A stretch of DNA of 64,000 bases from Cycas panzhihuaensis (lineage: Eukaryota > Cycadophyta), in the NCBI GenBank assembly GCA_023213395.1, contig CM041465.1:69199741-69263740 (forward strand), in the 5' to 3' direction. Below are positions 12,654 through 26,508 of this stretch, piece after piece; position 1 is the first letter of the stretch; every line of letters starts with the position of its first letter. The position numbers were made by a program, and so were the translations under genes. The notes below the pieces were generated by a model. The model saw only the letters and a list, made by a program, of their open reading frames with translations. It did not search any database and was not told the DNA's origin.

Positions 12654-15149
12654 TGTTTCCGCTATCGGGAATGGACTCGGGGCCTTGTCGACACGGGTTT
12701 GTGCGGTATATGTTCTTACTTTTCTTACTTATGTTTGCTAAGGAATTTAGAATAGTTTGATTGACATGTACTGCTACACGCATTGCTCGTTTGCACATTC
12801 ATAATGCATGTGCCTAACGGCACCTTTTAGCCTATGGCGACTCACGGTGAGGGCATCCATAAGCGGATCGACACCCGTATGGCGTCTGACCACTCACGAT
12901 GTCTCCATGGTCTTCGGGATGCTTTTGCCGACTGTTTGCTCTTATTCTGATGCCACTTATGTTGCAAACCCTTCCTAAGCCTAGTTTAACCCTTAGTTAT
13001 GGCTCTTTGCACCATTTTGAGTACTTGCCCCTTTGCTGGGCCTTCCCGATTGATTTAATTCATGTTCACCCTTGTTCTTACCTTAAAAGGCTGATTTTTA
13101 TGACTTTTATGTTGCTTTTTCTCTTTTTCAAATTTTGTCTGCGCAAACTTAGCGGTACCACAAAGTTCTTGTTGATGCCGGTCGTCTGCGGCAAAACTCT
13201 TGATACGCAGTTTCTTGTGATCTGTTAAATTGAAAAAAACTCTGTGACGATGTGGCGTTTTTCGCGGAAGCTGGCGTGGCTCGAACGATTGGGCGCCCAA
13301 GGCCCCTAGCGTTCACTTCTTATGCCAAGGCATAAAACCTCTTTTTTCATTCATTTGCCTCATTCTTGAGTTCACTTTTCAAGACTTCCAAGCAAAAACT
13401 CCCTACCAAAAGACAAAGGAAAACACAGAAACTAAGGATTTTCATGTCTGATTGAGCGGTGAAGTGGGCTACTACCGGTGGAGTTGCGGGGCCATTCTTT
13501 GCCCCCTACGTCTCTCCATCACAAGCTTCACCTTCTCTTACAAATACTCAAAGATCCAAAGCATTTCTTCACCAAAAAGACTACTCCAAAGGACAACTTC
13601 TAGCTCTCATCTTGCACGGAGCTTCCTCCTTCCATTCTACTGCAAAGGACACTAAGAAACCAGCCTTAGACCTTTGCTTGTCTTTCTTTGCTACAAGTGG
13701 CCAAGTGAATGCATGCATACTCTTCTCCATTTAAGGTATTTTTTAGCTTCTTGTTGGTGCTTTTTCCTTGCTCTTTGATGGTTCTATTTGCAATTTCCTT
13801 CGTCTCTTTTGCATATACTTGCTTTGGGATCTTCTTTTGTCATTGGATGTAAGTAATCTTGGCTAGTGGTGACCTACTATAGCGCTGCCCTAGATTGGTT
13901 ACATTTCTTTGCATTTCCTTGAGACTCATCCTTCCCTTTTTAGCTTTCTCTTTCACCATTTTCTAAGCTAGTCAATATAAAGGGTTTCATGCGAGGATTA
14001 GAGGGAGATAGGCGGGGTTCCGTCCCCCATTGCCATCCTTCTCCCCAAGGGTTCCGTCCCTTGTCCTCTCTCTCCCTTTATCACCCGCTCTTTCTTAGGA
14101 AACGGGGTTAGGGAAGCCTAAGAGGGTCGGTTTGAGTTCTTTTCCCTTGGTGTAGGCAACTGTTACTACTGTCTCACCTCGTCCCTCCTAGCATTACCTT
14201 CCGGACCCGTGGAGACCTCTCGTGGGTGAGTTAGCCATCCAGGGCTACACTCGATCCCATATAGTACATTTTGTGGTGCTTGGCCGGTTTGTATGCTTCT
14301 GTGCGGTATTGTTTCATTTTTGGTTACGTGTTGGTGCGTAACTTGATTTCTTTAGTTTAGTTGATTTCATTTCGGTGTATACATATATGTCTTGTCGGCT
14401 TCATAGCCTCTCCCAGGAGGAAGGCATTCTCTCTGTTTGTTTGCGGGATCACGTCGGAGGAGTGGTGCACGAGATCAACCCGTTCTTGGTCGGCTCTCGC
14501 CGCAGTATCTCTTCTCCCCTTTTGTTTCGAGCTTTGCTTTTCATCCTTTCTTTTTATTCAGTCTTTGCATGCCCTAGGGGAGGTAAGTAAACCCCCTTCG
14601 TCGCCTCAATCGGCGTTGCATGCGTGGAGGAGAGGAAAGGGCGCCAGAGAGAGGATCCGCACTTCATCTTCAACCACCGGATCCAGGTATTCCTCGCGTT
14701 TCCTTTGTTTTTTTTCCTTTTATCGTTCTTGTCTTTTATACATGCTTAATAGGTAAAAGAAGGGAATATAAAGAAAAGGAAATAGTCTTTTATTTTACGT
14801 TTACTTTTACATGCAGTTTCTTTTACCTTGCATAACATAGGAATAGAAGACTTGTTTGCGTTGTATCCCTAAGCGCATTCTACCTGTATTCTTTACACTT
14901 TTGGTTGGTTGCCCCTCGTCACCTTCTCATTGCCTTGAGAAGTAGCGGCCTTGAGGATTCTTTTCCCTTCCGGCCATCAGAAGGGTAGGAAGGCCTCGCC
15001 TTGCGGCTACACAGGAAGCAACCGAGGCACCTTGCGATCCGTGCAGCGCTCGGCGCCGCGGGCGTCTGCGAGGTATGGTCCTCGCTATCTAGCTGCTTTT
15101 GTTTTATGACCTTCCTAGGCGTTGGATCATTGCCCGCGGAGGCGTTTCA
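12654..15149 (+). repeat. T1 5' LTR
   Basis: It aligns over its whole length with 19919-22440 and ends in TTTCA followed directly by the primer site. Small ORFs at 12899-13228, 13452-13734 and 14361-14835 lie inside it. The second LTR has counterparts for some of them, but these are disrupted by indels, and no known protein family is recognisable. Confidence 0.9.
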
Positions 15150-15169
15150 TGGCGACCATCTTTGGGGCG
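15150..15169 (+). other. T1 primer binding site (TGGCGAC type)
   Basis: TGGCGACCATCTTTGGGG directly follows the LTR. The TGGCGAC start is the form used by Ogre/Tat-clade elements, reported to pair with tRNA-Arg. The exact tRNA is inferred. Confidence 0.6.
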
Positions 15170-15422
15170 CCGATAAAGGGAGCTAGATCCGCTTCCCCTT
15201 CGTGTTGGTGCTCTTGCCTTTAGGTAGTTTCGCACTCTGTGTTTTGAGTTGGGCAGCCCCCAACGGGTTTGCAGTGCTTTCCTTTCTTTTCCTTTTCGCT
15301 TTTTCTAACAACGCTCGCGGAGGCGTTGCATGCGACGTTTCTCGCGCCGCTTGCGGGGTTTGCCGCCGTTGTTAGAAGACCAATCATCGCGTTTCATTCC
15401 GTCGTCGAACCCCGTTTCGGCA

Positions 15423-17626
15423 ATGGAAGGTTACCCGTCCGATTGGGCCTACCATGCCATGACTTCAGGAACTCAAGAGTTCCCTTCATCCGTCCTGGAA
15501 TCCACCCGTGAGGGCGAGGATTCCATCTATTACCCAGATGACCATTTCCACCCCGAAGACTTTGAGCCTTGGCTCATGCGTGGAAGATCCGTACTCGTGA
15601 GACCCGCCACCCCACTGGCGAGCCTTACGAGGAGCGCCCTGAGGGATCCCCTACTTTCGAAGTCCCTTCGACCTCGTATGGCTATGGGGATACCCCTCCG
15701 TGCCGCGGTCGAGGTGCTCGGCAGTACTTTCGGCGATTCGCGCCATCCACCTCCTAGATGGTTAACGGAAATGCTACACAATGTGGCGTCTTCCTCATCC
15801 ATGCCCACGTCATCTACGATGATTGATGCTCCTTGCGCACACGTCTATCTTGGTGTCTACCCGGCGCTAAGGCGAGTGTTGCGCTGCGCCCTAGTCGTGG
15901 TCCCACTTCCTCGGGACCCGCGCGTGGCGCATCTTTCCCTCAACTCGGAGTTAGTATGCCTTGTTCAAACCAAGCGCCGCGTGCCACCGCGACGTGGCGC
16001 CGCGCGTTCCCTAGTAGGCCTCGAGGCCCTACTAGTGCCATGCCGCCGCTAGCCATGTAGGACCCACTCCTGCATCGTCCAAAACCCGGTTGGTGGTCCT
16101 TCTCTTTCGTGCCCCAGGGCTACCGTCACAACCTTGGGGTAGGGCAAGGAAACCATCTCCCTGCCTATGGAGTGGACCCGTTGCACCCATATGGGGTCGC
16201 GCCACCTACGGGTGGCCCATACGGGCAAAACCCGGTCCCTCATCCTCTGTTTCGGCGTCCGGTAGCGACTCCTGCTGCTGCGTCGGCCTGAGGAGCGCCT
16301 CCTTTCGAACATCTACCCGCACCCCCTTCCCACAAGGGTGTTTCCTCAGGAGGATGGGGCCAAACACCCCATCCGTTCCTTTGCCGGTTATCGATCCCTT
16401 AGCCCATGCGAGGACACATCCTTTCGTGGACTATAGGTCGACGCCCTTGTCTGTTGAGGCGTTGAGAACTAACTTCGCCTCACCCTCCACGAAATCCCCA
16501 AATTTGGCGGGACTTCGTCGCAAGACCCAACCGAACATGTCTTGACTTTTCCATGGCGTGCATCGACTATTGGGCCTCGACCATATCTTGATGAAGCTCT
16601 TCCGCGGTCCTTGCGAGCGGCGCCCTCAAGTGGTTCTCGCCTTCACCGCCCATTCGATTTCCTCATTCCGGCGGCTAGTGGGCGAGTTCGTCAACTACTT
16701 TGGCGTGGCGTCCATTCGAAAGCGGAATGAAGGCGCTCTGTCGCTCAAACAAGGTCACGATGAGATGAATCGTGACTTTGTGCGACGTTTTCACGATCTT
16801 CTTCACTCCACCAAGGCCACATTGCACGAGGAGTTGAAGAGGATCTTTGTCAATGCACGCCCACGAAGTGCATGTGGAAATCCTCAAGATGGGGGCAACC
16901 ACGTGTGACTCGCCATCTCGAGGTGTTTAGCTTTGGAGGCCATTGAGATCAGCGGGACTCAAGAAACCTCCTAAGCCCTCGCAACGTCGCGAGGCGCCTC
17001 CTCCGGCGAAGGAGACCACACCTTCGCAGCCCGCTAGGACCACCTCTCACCCGACTGAGAGGACCCTAGATCCGCTTACCTCCGCCATTCGCTCGTTCGA
17101 GCGAACGATGAAGGAGCTTAAGCTCCAGCCTCCTTCGTCACCTACCTCCCATAGATCTGTTCAGCAAACTTCTCGTGCGATGCCCCCCAAAGGGGGTAAC
17201 ACCCAGTCTTCTCAAGCAAGGAGGACCGATCCTCCCCTTGAGAAGAGTTGGTGTTCCATCCACGGGGAGTGTTTCCACGACGATTCGCGTTGCCGGGCAC
17301 AGCACCCACGCGACGCCCCGCCGCGCGATTCGTCCCCTAGGCGAGCATCGAGACCTAACCTCGATCAGCCTGTTCATAGAGACCCGTTCCCCAAACATGG
17401 GGAACGCGGTCGTGATGTCCAGCAAAGGAACGACCAGAATCGGGATAGATCTCCCGATCCTCGCCCTTCGCATGGTAGAGGGAAGGGTGTGCGAAGGTCA
17501 CCTTCCCCTTCGCGCTCCCACGGCCGTAGTGCTCCATCACCTTCAGCGGTCCGTTACAAGGGAAAGAAGGTTGTACAATTGCGTGAGACCACTCCGTTAT
17601 ATGCCTTAACGGTCTCAAGTCGCTAA
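15423..17626 (+). pseudogene. gag: T1 gag (capsid and CCHC-like knuckle), frameshifted
   Basis: The likely start is ATG 15423 (Met-Glu-Gly-Tyr-Pro-Ser-Asp-Trp). After about 60 residues the frame must shift to remain Gag-like. A Pro/Ser/Arg-rich linker precedes the capsid-type domain at about 16420-16880, with ISSFRRLVGEFVNYF followed by NEGALSLKQGHDE, the Retrotrans_gag pattern. A basic, proline-rich C-terminal region (16943-17626) contains a zinc-binding motif at 17252-17293, C-S-I-H-G-E-C-F-H-D-D-S-R-C. Its spacing is CX2HX4HX4C, with His in place of the second Cys. Frame changes are due to small indels in GC-rich runs, not to stops from deamination. Confidence 0.8.
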
Positions 17627-17959
17627 AGCGGCCGTACCTCCTCATCCACATCTTACCTTGATCCTCTTCGAGCCGTTCCTCCGGAGATTCTGCGCTTCCC
17701 AAGACTATTCCGTCGCCCGGTCGATTCGACTTTAGAAGGCGCTTACCCAACCCACGGGGAAGGGTAAACCCTTTTCTATTGTTGACGAGCTCTATACCAT
17801 CACTGCGGGAATGTCCTTGATGGACGTCTTGAGAAGCCGCCCACGAGCAACGTGCTCTTCTTCTTGAAGCTCTTGGCCAACAAGACGCTTCCATCCATGC
17901 GATAGGTGCTACCTCCCATGAGCCACCTGTCATCTCATTTGATCCTAGAGATCTCCCAT

Positions 17960-18486
17960 CTCCCAGCAAGCGGGAGAAGCTTTTTACGTGCAGATTCGTC
18001 ATTACCATTGACACTCTGATTGTATCATAAAGAGGACCATTGTAGATAATGGCTCCTCGGTTAATGCTATGCCTGTGCGTATGCTCAAGGAGCTAGGCAT
18101 AGTAGCTCTTAGTCATCCCTTGGAAATGCCAAGGGTATGATGGGGCGAGAAGTCCCCTCGGGGCGATCTCCCTATCCCTCACCTTAGGAGGGAAAATTGT
18201 TTCAGTCGAAGTTGCTGTACTCGACGTCGATGTGGAGTACAACCTCTTGTTAGGTGACCATGGCTCGACCCGGATGGGGCGATCTGCTCCACGCGATGGG
18301 GCACCTTAATTTTGCCCAGGAGGGACAAGTTAAAGTTGTCGCTCGTGAGCCTATCGTCTCACACCTCTCATCCACCGCCAGGTTTTTCGATGATGAAGAT
18401 AGCGATCCCGAGGAGGTTACCAATTGTGGGACCTTTGTTTCAAGAGGCCGACCTTCATCGGCCGAGCCCTATGCCACGTCATGAGC
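17960..18486 (+). pseudogene. T1 retropepsin domain
   Basis: At about 18036-18075 the frame reads I-V-D-N-G-S-S-V-N-A-M-P. This is the aspartic protease active site in the form Asp-Asn-Gly in place of Asp-Ser/Thr-Gly. A second conserved block at about 18211-18263 reads V-E-Y-N-L-L-L-G-D-H, the counterpart of the Y-N-x-x-L-G-R segment of plant gypsy proteases. The frame shifts between and after these blocks, and an acidic tail (FFDDEDSDPEE at about 18390) follows. No RT domain follows it. The enzyme would cleave the element's own Gag, or Gag-Pol supplied by a helper. Confidence 0.75.
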
Positions 18487-19918
18487 CAAACCTAGTTAGG
18501 TTTGCCCTATTGGCGTGGGTGGTTACGGTTACTTAGCCGCCATGAGTGATTCGATTCGGATAGCGAGGGTTATGGGCCCTCTCCTCGGCGTGTCACCACG
18601 GTTTCGTGAGCACCTGGGGAATATCTCGATCGAGATATTCCCGCTCTTCCTCATTCTCGGTGGCTCCCAAGCCGCGGTCTTAAACCGACCATTTATTTTA
18701 CCTTCTCGGCCTCCCGAGCGGTTTCACGTGAGGCGCCCGTCGGCGAGCCACTCGTGAGGCACTTCTTCTTCACGCTCTAGATCCTTACCTCGGACTAAAG
18801 CCGCTCTTACTCAGATGCAACCTTGCCACGCGATCCGTCAGTGTGCCAGTCCGCTATGCTCATCTGGTTCCGACCATAGCAAGTTTACTGGTAGACCTAG
18901 CCACACTGGCCCTACTCTTCGTCACCTATCTCCTACCCTGCGTGTGACTACCCCTACCTTTATGGGGTCTAGGCACACCTCTTCCTCTCTTCATGCTCCG
19001 AAACGAGCCTAAACTACCATCTCAGATTGTTCTCATTCTTCCCAACCATGGGTTGAATGGCAATTTAAGATGGATCCTTGCTCCGAAACGAGCTTAAACT
19101 ACCATTTTGAACTGTCTCCATTCTCCCCAACTGCGGGTAGGATGGCGGTTTAAGATGGATTTTCTCTTCGGTTTTGTCTTCTGGTTCCTCCCGCGGAACC
19201 CGCGTTCCCGTATGCTCTTGGGAACCTTTGTCCTCCTACTTGGGCATTCCCCAACTAGGACGACGCTGGGGAATATCGTTACTCCCCCTTCCGTGCTTGT
19301 TGTTTCCTTCGCATATTCCGCTATGCTCCCCTGTGGACGTGCATGTCGCCCTATCTTCTAACCTCACACCTCTCGATCACCTCTTCTTATGGTGGATGTG
19401 TGTGCCCCTGTTAGACATACGGCCATACATGGAAGGAAACACATGCATATTACAACAAAATATTTACAACAAATATCTACAGCTTATTTACGTTTACAAC
19501 ATACAAAAACATTCATTTACAAAATAAATCATACATGCTACCTCTGCCATACATGATACACACCATTTCATGTGGAGGCTTGTCCGCCACCGCGCCCAAG
19601 TCTCCGGTTCTTTGTTGGTTAGATATGCTTGCTCTCTTTGCCGGGTGCCCTCTTACTTCACGTTGCACCTTGGCAACGGGCATCCGTTTCTTGCTGCCCG
19701 GTTTGGTCGATGCTCAGACGACGCGTAGGCAGCCCCTACGTTGTTCTCGTCTCCGTCTCCCTTGTCCACGCGTTCCACCACGACACTTGCCTACACCCTT
19801 GGATCACGTCTTTGCTCTTGATTGCTCTTATATATATATATGCATGTGCTACTCATGTTTCTTGATTGTCGCGATTCGCCATCACATTACGCCCGGCGGT
19901 GAGGCTCACGCGAGGCGA
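18487..19918 (+). other. T1 interior 3' region without pol domains; purine-rich tract at its end
   Basis: I looked for RT (x-x-D-D), RNase H and integrase zinc-finger motifs in all frames and saw none. Short ORFs at 18515-18757, 18815-19012 and 19107-19361 have no recognisable relatives. The final 24 bases (about 19895-19918, GGCGGTGAGG...GCGAGGCGA) are the expected site of the polypurine tract. Confidence 0.6.
18995..19161 (+). repeat. Tandem duplication of an about 84-bp unit in T1
   Basis: Unit one (18995-19079) and unit two (19080-19161) both begin GCTCCGAAACGAGC(C/T)TAAACTACCAT or its one-base offset and both end near TTTAAGATGGAT. They differ by scattered substitutions and a few gaps. 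Confidence 0.8.
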
Positions 19919-22440
19919 TGTTTCCGCTATCGGGAATGGACTCGGACGCATCGACACGTGTTTGTGCAGGTATATGTTCTTACTTTTCTTACTTATGTTT
20001 GCTAAGGGAATTTAGAATAGTTTGATTGACATGTGCCTGCCTACACGCATTGCTCGTTTGCCTGCTCATAATGCATGTGCCTAACGGCACCCTTTAGCCT
20101 ATGACGACTCACAGCGGGGGCATCCATAAGCGGATGCGACACCCCGTATGGCGTACAACCACTCACGATGTCTCCATGGTCTTTCGGGATGCTTTTGCCA
20201 GCCTGTTTGCTCTTGTTACAGCATGCCACTTATGTTGCAAACCCTTCCTAAGCCTGGTTTAACCCTTAGTTAGGGCTCTTTGCACCATTTTGAGTACTTG
20301 CCCACTGCCTGGGCCTTCCCCCAGTTGATGTAATTCATGTTCAGCCCTTGTTCTTACCTTAAAAAGCTGATTTTATGACTTTTATGTTGTTTTTCTCTTT
20401 TTCAAATTCAATTTGTCTGCAAACTTAGCGGTACCATTAAAGTTTGCAATGGTACAAGGCGCATCTGACAACTTAGCTGCCGCCAAGTTTGCCGCTGCAT
20501 TTGATCGCTTAAAATTTGAAAGAAACCACGACGATGCTGGCCGCTTTCGCGGAACTGCCACAGGTTCGAACGATCGAGGCACCCCACGGCCCCCAACGTT
20601 CACTTGCTATGCCCAAGGCATAAAACCTCTTTTTTCATTCATTTGCCTCATTCTTGAGTTCACTTTTCTAGACTTCCAAGCAAAACCCCCTACCAAAAGA
20701 CAAAGGAAAACACGTAAACTAAGGATTTTCATGTACGCAGCTTGAGCGTAAGTGAAGTGGGCTACCACCGGAGTTGCGGGGCCATTCGCCCTCACGTCTC
20801 TCCATCACAAGCTTCACCTTCTCTTACAAATACTCAAAGATCCAAAGCATTTCTTCACCAAAAAGACTACTCCAAATGACAACTTCTAGCTCTCATCTTG
20901 CACGGAGCTTCCTCCTTCCATTCTACTGCAAAGGACACTAAGAAACCACCCTTAGACACTGCTTGTGCTGCTGCTACAAGTGGCCAAGTGAATGCATGCA
21001 TACTCTTCTCCACTCAAGGTATTTTTTAGCTTCTTGTTGGTGCTTTTTCCTTGCTCTTTGATGGTTCTATTTGCAATTTCCTTCGTCTCTTTTGCATATA
21101 CTTGCTTTGGGATCTTCTTTTGTCATTGGATGTAAGTAATCTTGGCTAGTGGTGACCTACTATAGCGCTGCCCTAGATTGGTTACATTTCTTTGCATTTC
21201 CTTGAGACTCATCCTTCCCTTTCTAGCTTTCTCTTTCACCATTTTCTAAGCTAGTCGGTATAAAGGGTTTCACGCGAGGATTAGAGGGAGATAGGCGGGG
21301 TTCCGTCCCCCATTGCCATCCTTCTCCCAAGGGGTTCCTTGTCCTCTCTCTCTTCCTTTATCACCCGCTCTTTCTTAGGAAACGGGGTTAGGGAAGCCTA
21401 AGAGGGTCGGTTTGAGTTCTTTTCCTTAGTGTAGGCAACTTTGTTACTACTGTCTCACCTCGTTGCTGCTAGCATTACCTTCCTGACCTCGTGGAGACCT
21501 CTCGTGGGTGAGTTAGCCATCCCGAGGCTACACTCAGTCCCATATAGTACATTTTGTGGTGCTTGACAGTTTGTATGCTTACCGTGCAGTATTGTTTCAT
21601 TTTTGGTTACGTGTTGGTGCGTAACTTGATTTCTTTAGTTTAGTTGATTTCATTTCAGTGTATACATATATGTCTTGTCGCGCTTCGTAGCCTCTCCCCC
21701 GAGAGGAAGGCATTCTCTCTGTTTGTTTGCAAGATCACGTCAGAGGGAGTGGTGCACGAGATCAACCCGTTGCCGGTCGGCTCTGACGATATCTCTTCTC
21801 CCTTTCGTTTCGAGCTTTGCTTTTCATCCTTTCTTTTATTCAATCTTTGCATGCCCTAGGGAGGTAAGTAAACCCTTCGCCTCCAATCGACGCGTTGCAT
21901 GCGTGGAGGAGAGAGGAAAGGAGCGCAACCGAGAGAGAGGATCCGACTTCATCCTCAACCACGGATCCAGGTATTCCTCGCGTTTCCTTTGTTTTTTTCC
22001 TTTTTATCGTTCTTGCCTTTTATACATGCTTAATAGGTAAAAGAGAAGGGAATATAAAGAAAAAGGGAAATAGTCTTTTATTTTACGTTTACTTTTCTGT
22101 ACCGTTTCTTTTACCTTGCATAACATAGGAATAGAAGACTTGTTTGCGTTGTATCCCCTAGCCGCATTCTACCCTGTATTCTTTACACTTTTGGTTGGTT
22201 GCCCCCTCGTCGCCTTCTCATTGCCTTGAGAAGTAGCGACGCGCGAGGATTCTTTTCCCTCCCTACCATCCGGAAGGTAGGAAGGCCTCGCCTTGGCCAC
22301 TGGAAGCAACCAGCACCTTGATCCGTGCAGCTCCGGCCAAGACGGACGTCCTGCGAGGTATGGTCCTCGCTATCTAGCCTGCTTTTGTTTTATGACCTTC
22401 CCGCTAGGCGTTGGATCATTGCCCCGCGGAGAGCGTTTCA
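19919..22440 (+). repeat. T1 3' LTR
   Basis: Second copy of the T1 LTR, about 26 bases longer than the first. It has long identical blocks separated by short scrambled blocks. It ends GCGTTTCA immediately before (GTAT)n. Confidence 0.9.
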
Positions 22441-23645
<1,205 letters not shown>

Positions 23646-23969
23646 TGTGTATTTCATTTATATTTCATAAAGTATAACATTTATAACAAGCACTCTATAT
23701 TGAGTTAATTAATAGGAGGATTAGTTACTCTTACATAACTTTCTTAACTCATTGATTCTCTCCTTAAATTAAGGAATGAATTATTATCCTTTAAAAATTT
23801 TTAAACCATGTGTTTACAAGCTAATTATATTATAGTATTTAGAGGAGCCACGAGCATATGTTGTAGGTGATATAATTTAAATTATTTTTCATTAATTTAA
23901 TTATTGTAATATCTTAATTCACTCTTGCTTATGTTTCGAAATTTTAATATAATCTTAATTTCTCTAATA
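23646..23969 (+). repeat. Element G 5' LTR
   Basis: Starts TGTGTATTTCATT, ends CTAATA just before the primer site, and aligns with 26509-26834. Confidence 0.85.
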
Positions 23970-24839
23970 TGGTATCAAAGCCCATGGTTTATTTGGTGAA
24001 TTTTTTCTCAGTTTTTTTCCATAAATTAGATATTTAGGGTATTATAGTTATAGTTCAGTGTTTTCCTGTGAATTTTTGTAAATGATTTAGAATCCTATGA
24101 GGGCTTTCAAAAGAAAAATAAGATATTTTTTATGGTTGTATGAATTTGAAACAACTGGTCTTTTAAAACTCAGTGTTTTTGTAGTTCTTGATGCTACAAG
24201 TTTATTCCAAACTCATATGAGATTAGTTTTGCACTAATTATTGCTTCAAAAATGAGATTTTAGACCTCATTTTAGCTTTAGAAACTCAGGAAATTAGAGG
24301 GCTTCAGAACTAAATTTCAACTCATTTTTTCTCTATTAGTGATCATTTTTTTTACTATCTAAAGTTGTAGTTGCATAGATCATATTCGAGAACCCCAAAA
24401 TCAAATATTTATTTTCTAATTTTTACCTCTGATTACCTCTAATATGAAATTTAACCTTCAAAGTTATGTGCACAAGTTTTTGGCAGTTATGAAAAATTAT
24501 TTACATACAAAATTAAATTTTTAATAAATATTTTGATGTTCTAAAGTTTTAAACTTTAGTATTATGAAATTAAGTTGCTTTATATAATGTTTAGGATCCA
24601 CACTTTGATTTTTTGCCTATAATCATATTATGAAGGGGCCTTTAATGCCCAAAAGGTGCTAACTACTATATCTTCTCTATTAGACCTTCATTTTTAAAAA
24701 TTCAAGTTGTTGTAATCATATTTTGAGTTACTCTTTCATAATTTGAGCTTAGATTTATAAATAGAACTTGTGGCATCTGAGTATTCATATAAACTCACAC
24801 TTGTAATCTTGGTTTTCTTAAATTTTTTGCTATTATGTT

Positions 24840-25640
24840 GAGTGTAAACATATTAAGTTATATTCTATCAAAGTCACAAATATTAAATGGCAAAAATTAT
24901 GTAATTTAAAATATTTAATATCTTAGATCTAAAAATATTAATGAAAATTATTGAAGGTAAGAAACCTTAGCCTATTTAGACTACCCCTCAAGTTGCAATG
25001 GGTACTGGAACATTTGCTAGTGCAACCTTTATGACTTCAATAGTCACAACTAAAGATGTAAAAGACTAGGAGAACAAAGATCGAGAAGCACTCATAATTA
25101 TTAGTTTAGCTATTACAAATGAACTAATCACACACCTACAAGACAAAATAATATTAATAGAAGTATGGTAAACACTAAAAGATTTGTATGAAACAAAGAA
25201 TAAAACCAGAGTTTATTACCTAAGGAACTAATTATATGCTTGTAAAATGATAATTGATGACTCTATCTCTATCTATTTATAAAGTTAAGGTGAAATTTTT
25301 AATGAGGTAGAACTTGTAAGCATAACTTTGAATAGCCTCCATAAAGGCTATTACATTTTTGTTACTAGTCTATGCTTAATAAAGAGATCACAACCTTTAA
25401 TATTTGAAGATTTAGTTGGACTTCTCTTGTACAAAGAATAATGCATAGGTGGATATATTGGTAGTATTGGTGGAATGGTATCGACTTTATAATTCAAAAA
25501 TAAATTATAATTGAATACTCCTAAATAAGCTCAATCACTCTCTCTTAGCATAAGGGAATCCAAAGGAAAGAAGGATATAATATGCACTTATTACAAAAAG
25601 ACTAGTCACTTTAAGAAGAACTATTAGAGAAAAAAAGTAG
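24840..25640 (+). pseudogene. gag: Element G gag (UBN2-type) with decayed zinc knuckle
   Basis: The reading has stops but recovers a copia Gag: an N-terminal segment around I-L-N-G-K-N-Y-V, a block around A-L-I-I-I-S-L-A-I-T-N-E-L-I (about 25090), and a V-W-x-T-L-K-D-L-Y-E-T block (about 25165) typical of the UBN2 domain. Near 25585 the segment C-T-Y-Y-K-K-T-S-H-F-K-K-N-Y keeps the CX2CX4HX4C spacing, but the second and last Cys are now Tyr (G-to-A). It would have formed the capsid of the particle. Confidence 0.75.
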
Positions 25641-25739
25641 ATAAAAAGAAGAAGAGTGTTGGTAAAACTATAACTCTTTCTATCAACGAAAAAAGTCTTC
25701 ATGTTTAGTGTTATTTTTGGCACTTTAGGCACTTGGTAC

Positions 25740-26480
25740 ATTGGAAGTTGATATCTACACCTATGGAAGTTAGCCTCAAGTTGTTTAAAGAGGTAGATGC
25801 TAGGACTGTTAATGATACATTGTACAGGTAATGATTAAGAAGCCTCATTTATATTATTAATACTAGACTCGATATTAGTTATGTTGTTGGTATTATAACT
25901 CATTTTATGAGTGCTCCATCCATCTCTCATTGAAAGGCAATAAACTACATACTATGGTATTTTAAAGGTACTATTAGACTTGGACTTTTATTCTTAAGAA
26001 TTATTAAGTTTAAGGTGCATGGCTATACTAATTCAAATTAGACTAGAAATATTGATGATCAAAGATCAATGATAGGATTTCTATTCACACAGGGTTCTAG
26101 TTTGATTTCCTCGTATAGTAAAAAGTAAGCCACTATCTCATTGTCTTCTATAGAAGCTACATATAATGTTGGAGTTATAGTTACATATGAGGTGATTTGG
26201 TTAAGGAGGTCACTTGGATACTTTGAGCATTTTAAGATAACCCTATACCACTATTTTGTAATAATTAAATTCCACTATAGTTATTAAATAATCAAGTCTT
26301 CCACGTTAAGATAAAGCATGTGGAAGTACATCGTCATTTCATTCAAGAATAGCTGCAAAGCAAAATAGTTGAATTATTATATTATCTAACATAGGATCAA
26401 CTTACATATATTCTCACTAAAGCTTTGAGCCATAAAAAATTTAAGAGGCTTAGAAAGCTGTTATTTATAAAAGATAATGA
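25740..26480 (+). pseudogene. Element G RT C-terminus and RNase H
   Basis: The frame resumes within the RT thumb/connection, with a patch around T-R-L-D-I-S-Y-V-V-G where R-P-D-I is usual. RNase H blocks follow: G-Y-T-N-S-N (Asp positions now Asn), a S-M-I-G-F-L-F block, S-L-S-S-I-E-A-T-Y and R-R-S-L-G-Y. The first catalytic Asp appears lost. The join to gag about 60 codons upstream marks an internal deletion of roughly 2.5 kb relative to a full copia element. Confidence 0.8.
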
Positions 26481-26508
26481 ATTACACATTATGAGGAGGT
26501 GTTTAAAA

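Larger units (their letters stand above)
12654..22440 (+). mobile_element. Element T1: non-autonomous Ty3/gypsy (Tat-like) with 2.5 kb LTRs, gag and protease only
   Basis: Two direct repeats of about 2.5 kb (12654-15149, 19919-22440) begin TGTTTCCGCTATCGGG and end GCGTTTCA. They flank a 4.8 kb interior with a TGGCGACC primer site, a gag, a retropepsin and a purine-rich tract. No reverse transcriptase, RNase H or integrase motif is visible between 18500 and 19918, so it must have moved with help from a relative. This matches the TR-GAG class of non-autonomous plant elements. Its GC content is visibly higher than everything around it and its CpGs are abundant, unlike the deaminated neighbours. 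Both outer edges meet (GTAT)n, showing insertion into the microsatellite. Confidence 0.9.

Noticed and set aside
15001-15186. 61-codon ORF crossing the T1 LTR end
   Set aside because: It spans the LTR/primer-site border, and the second LTR copy has the frame disrupted.
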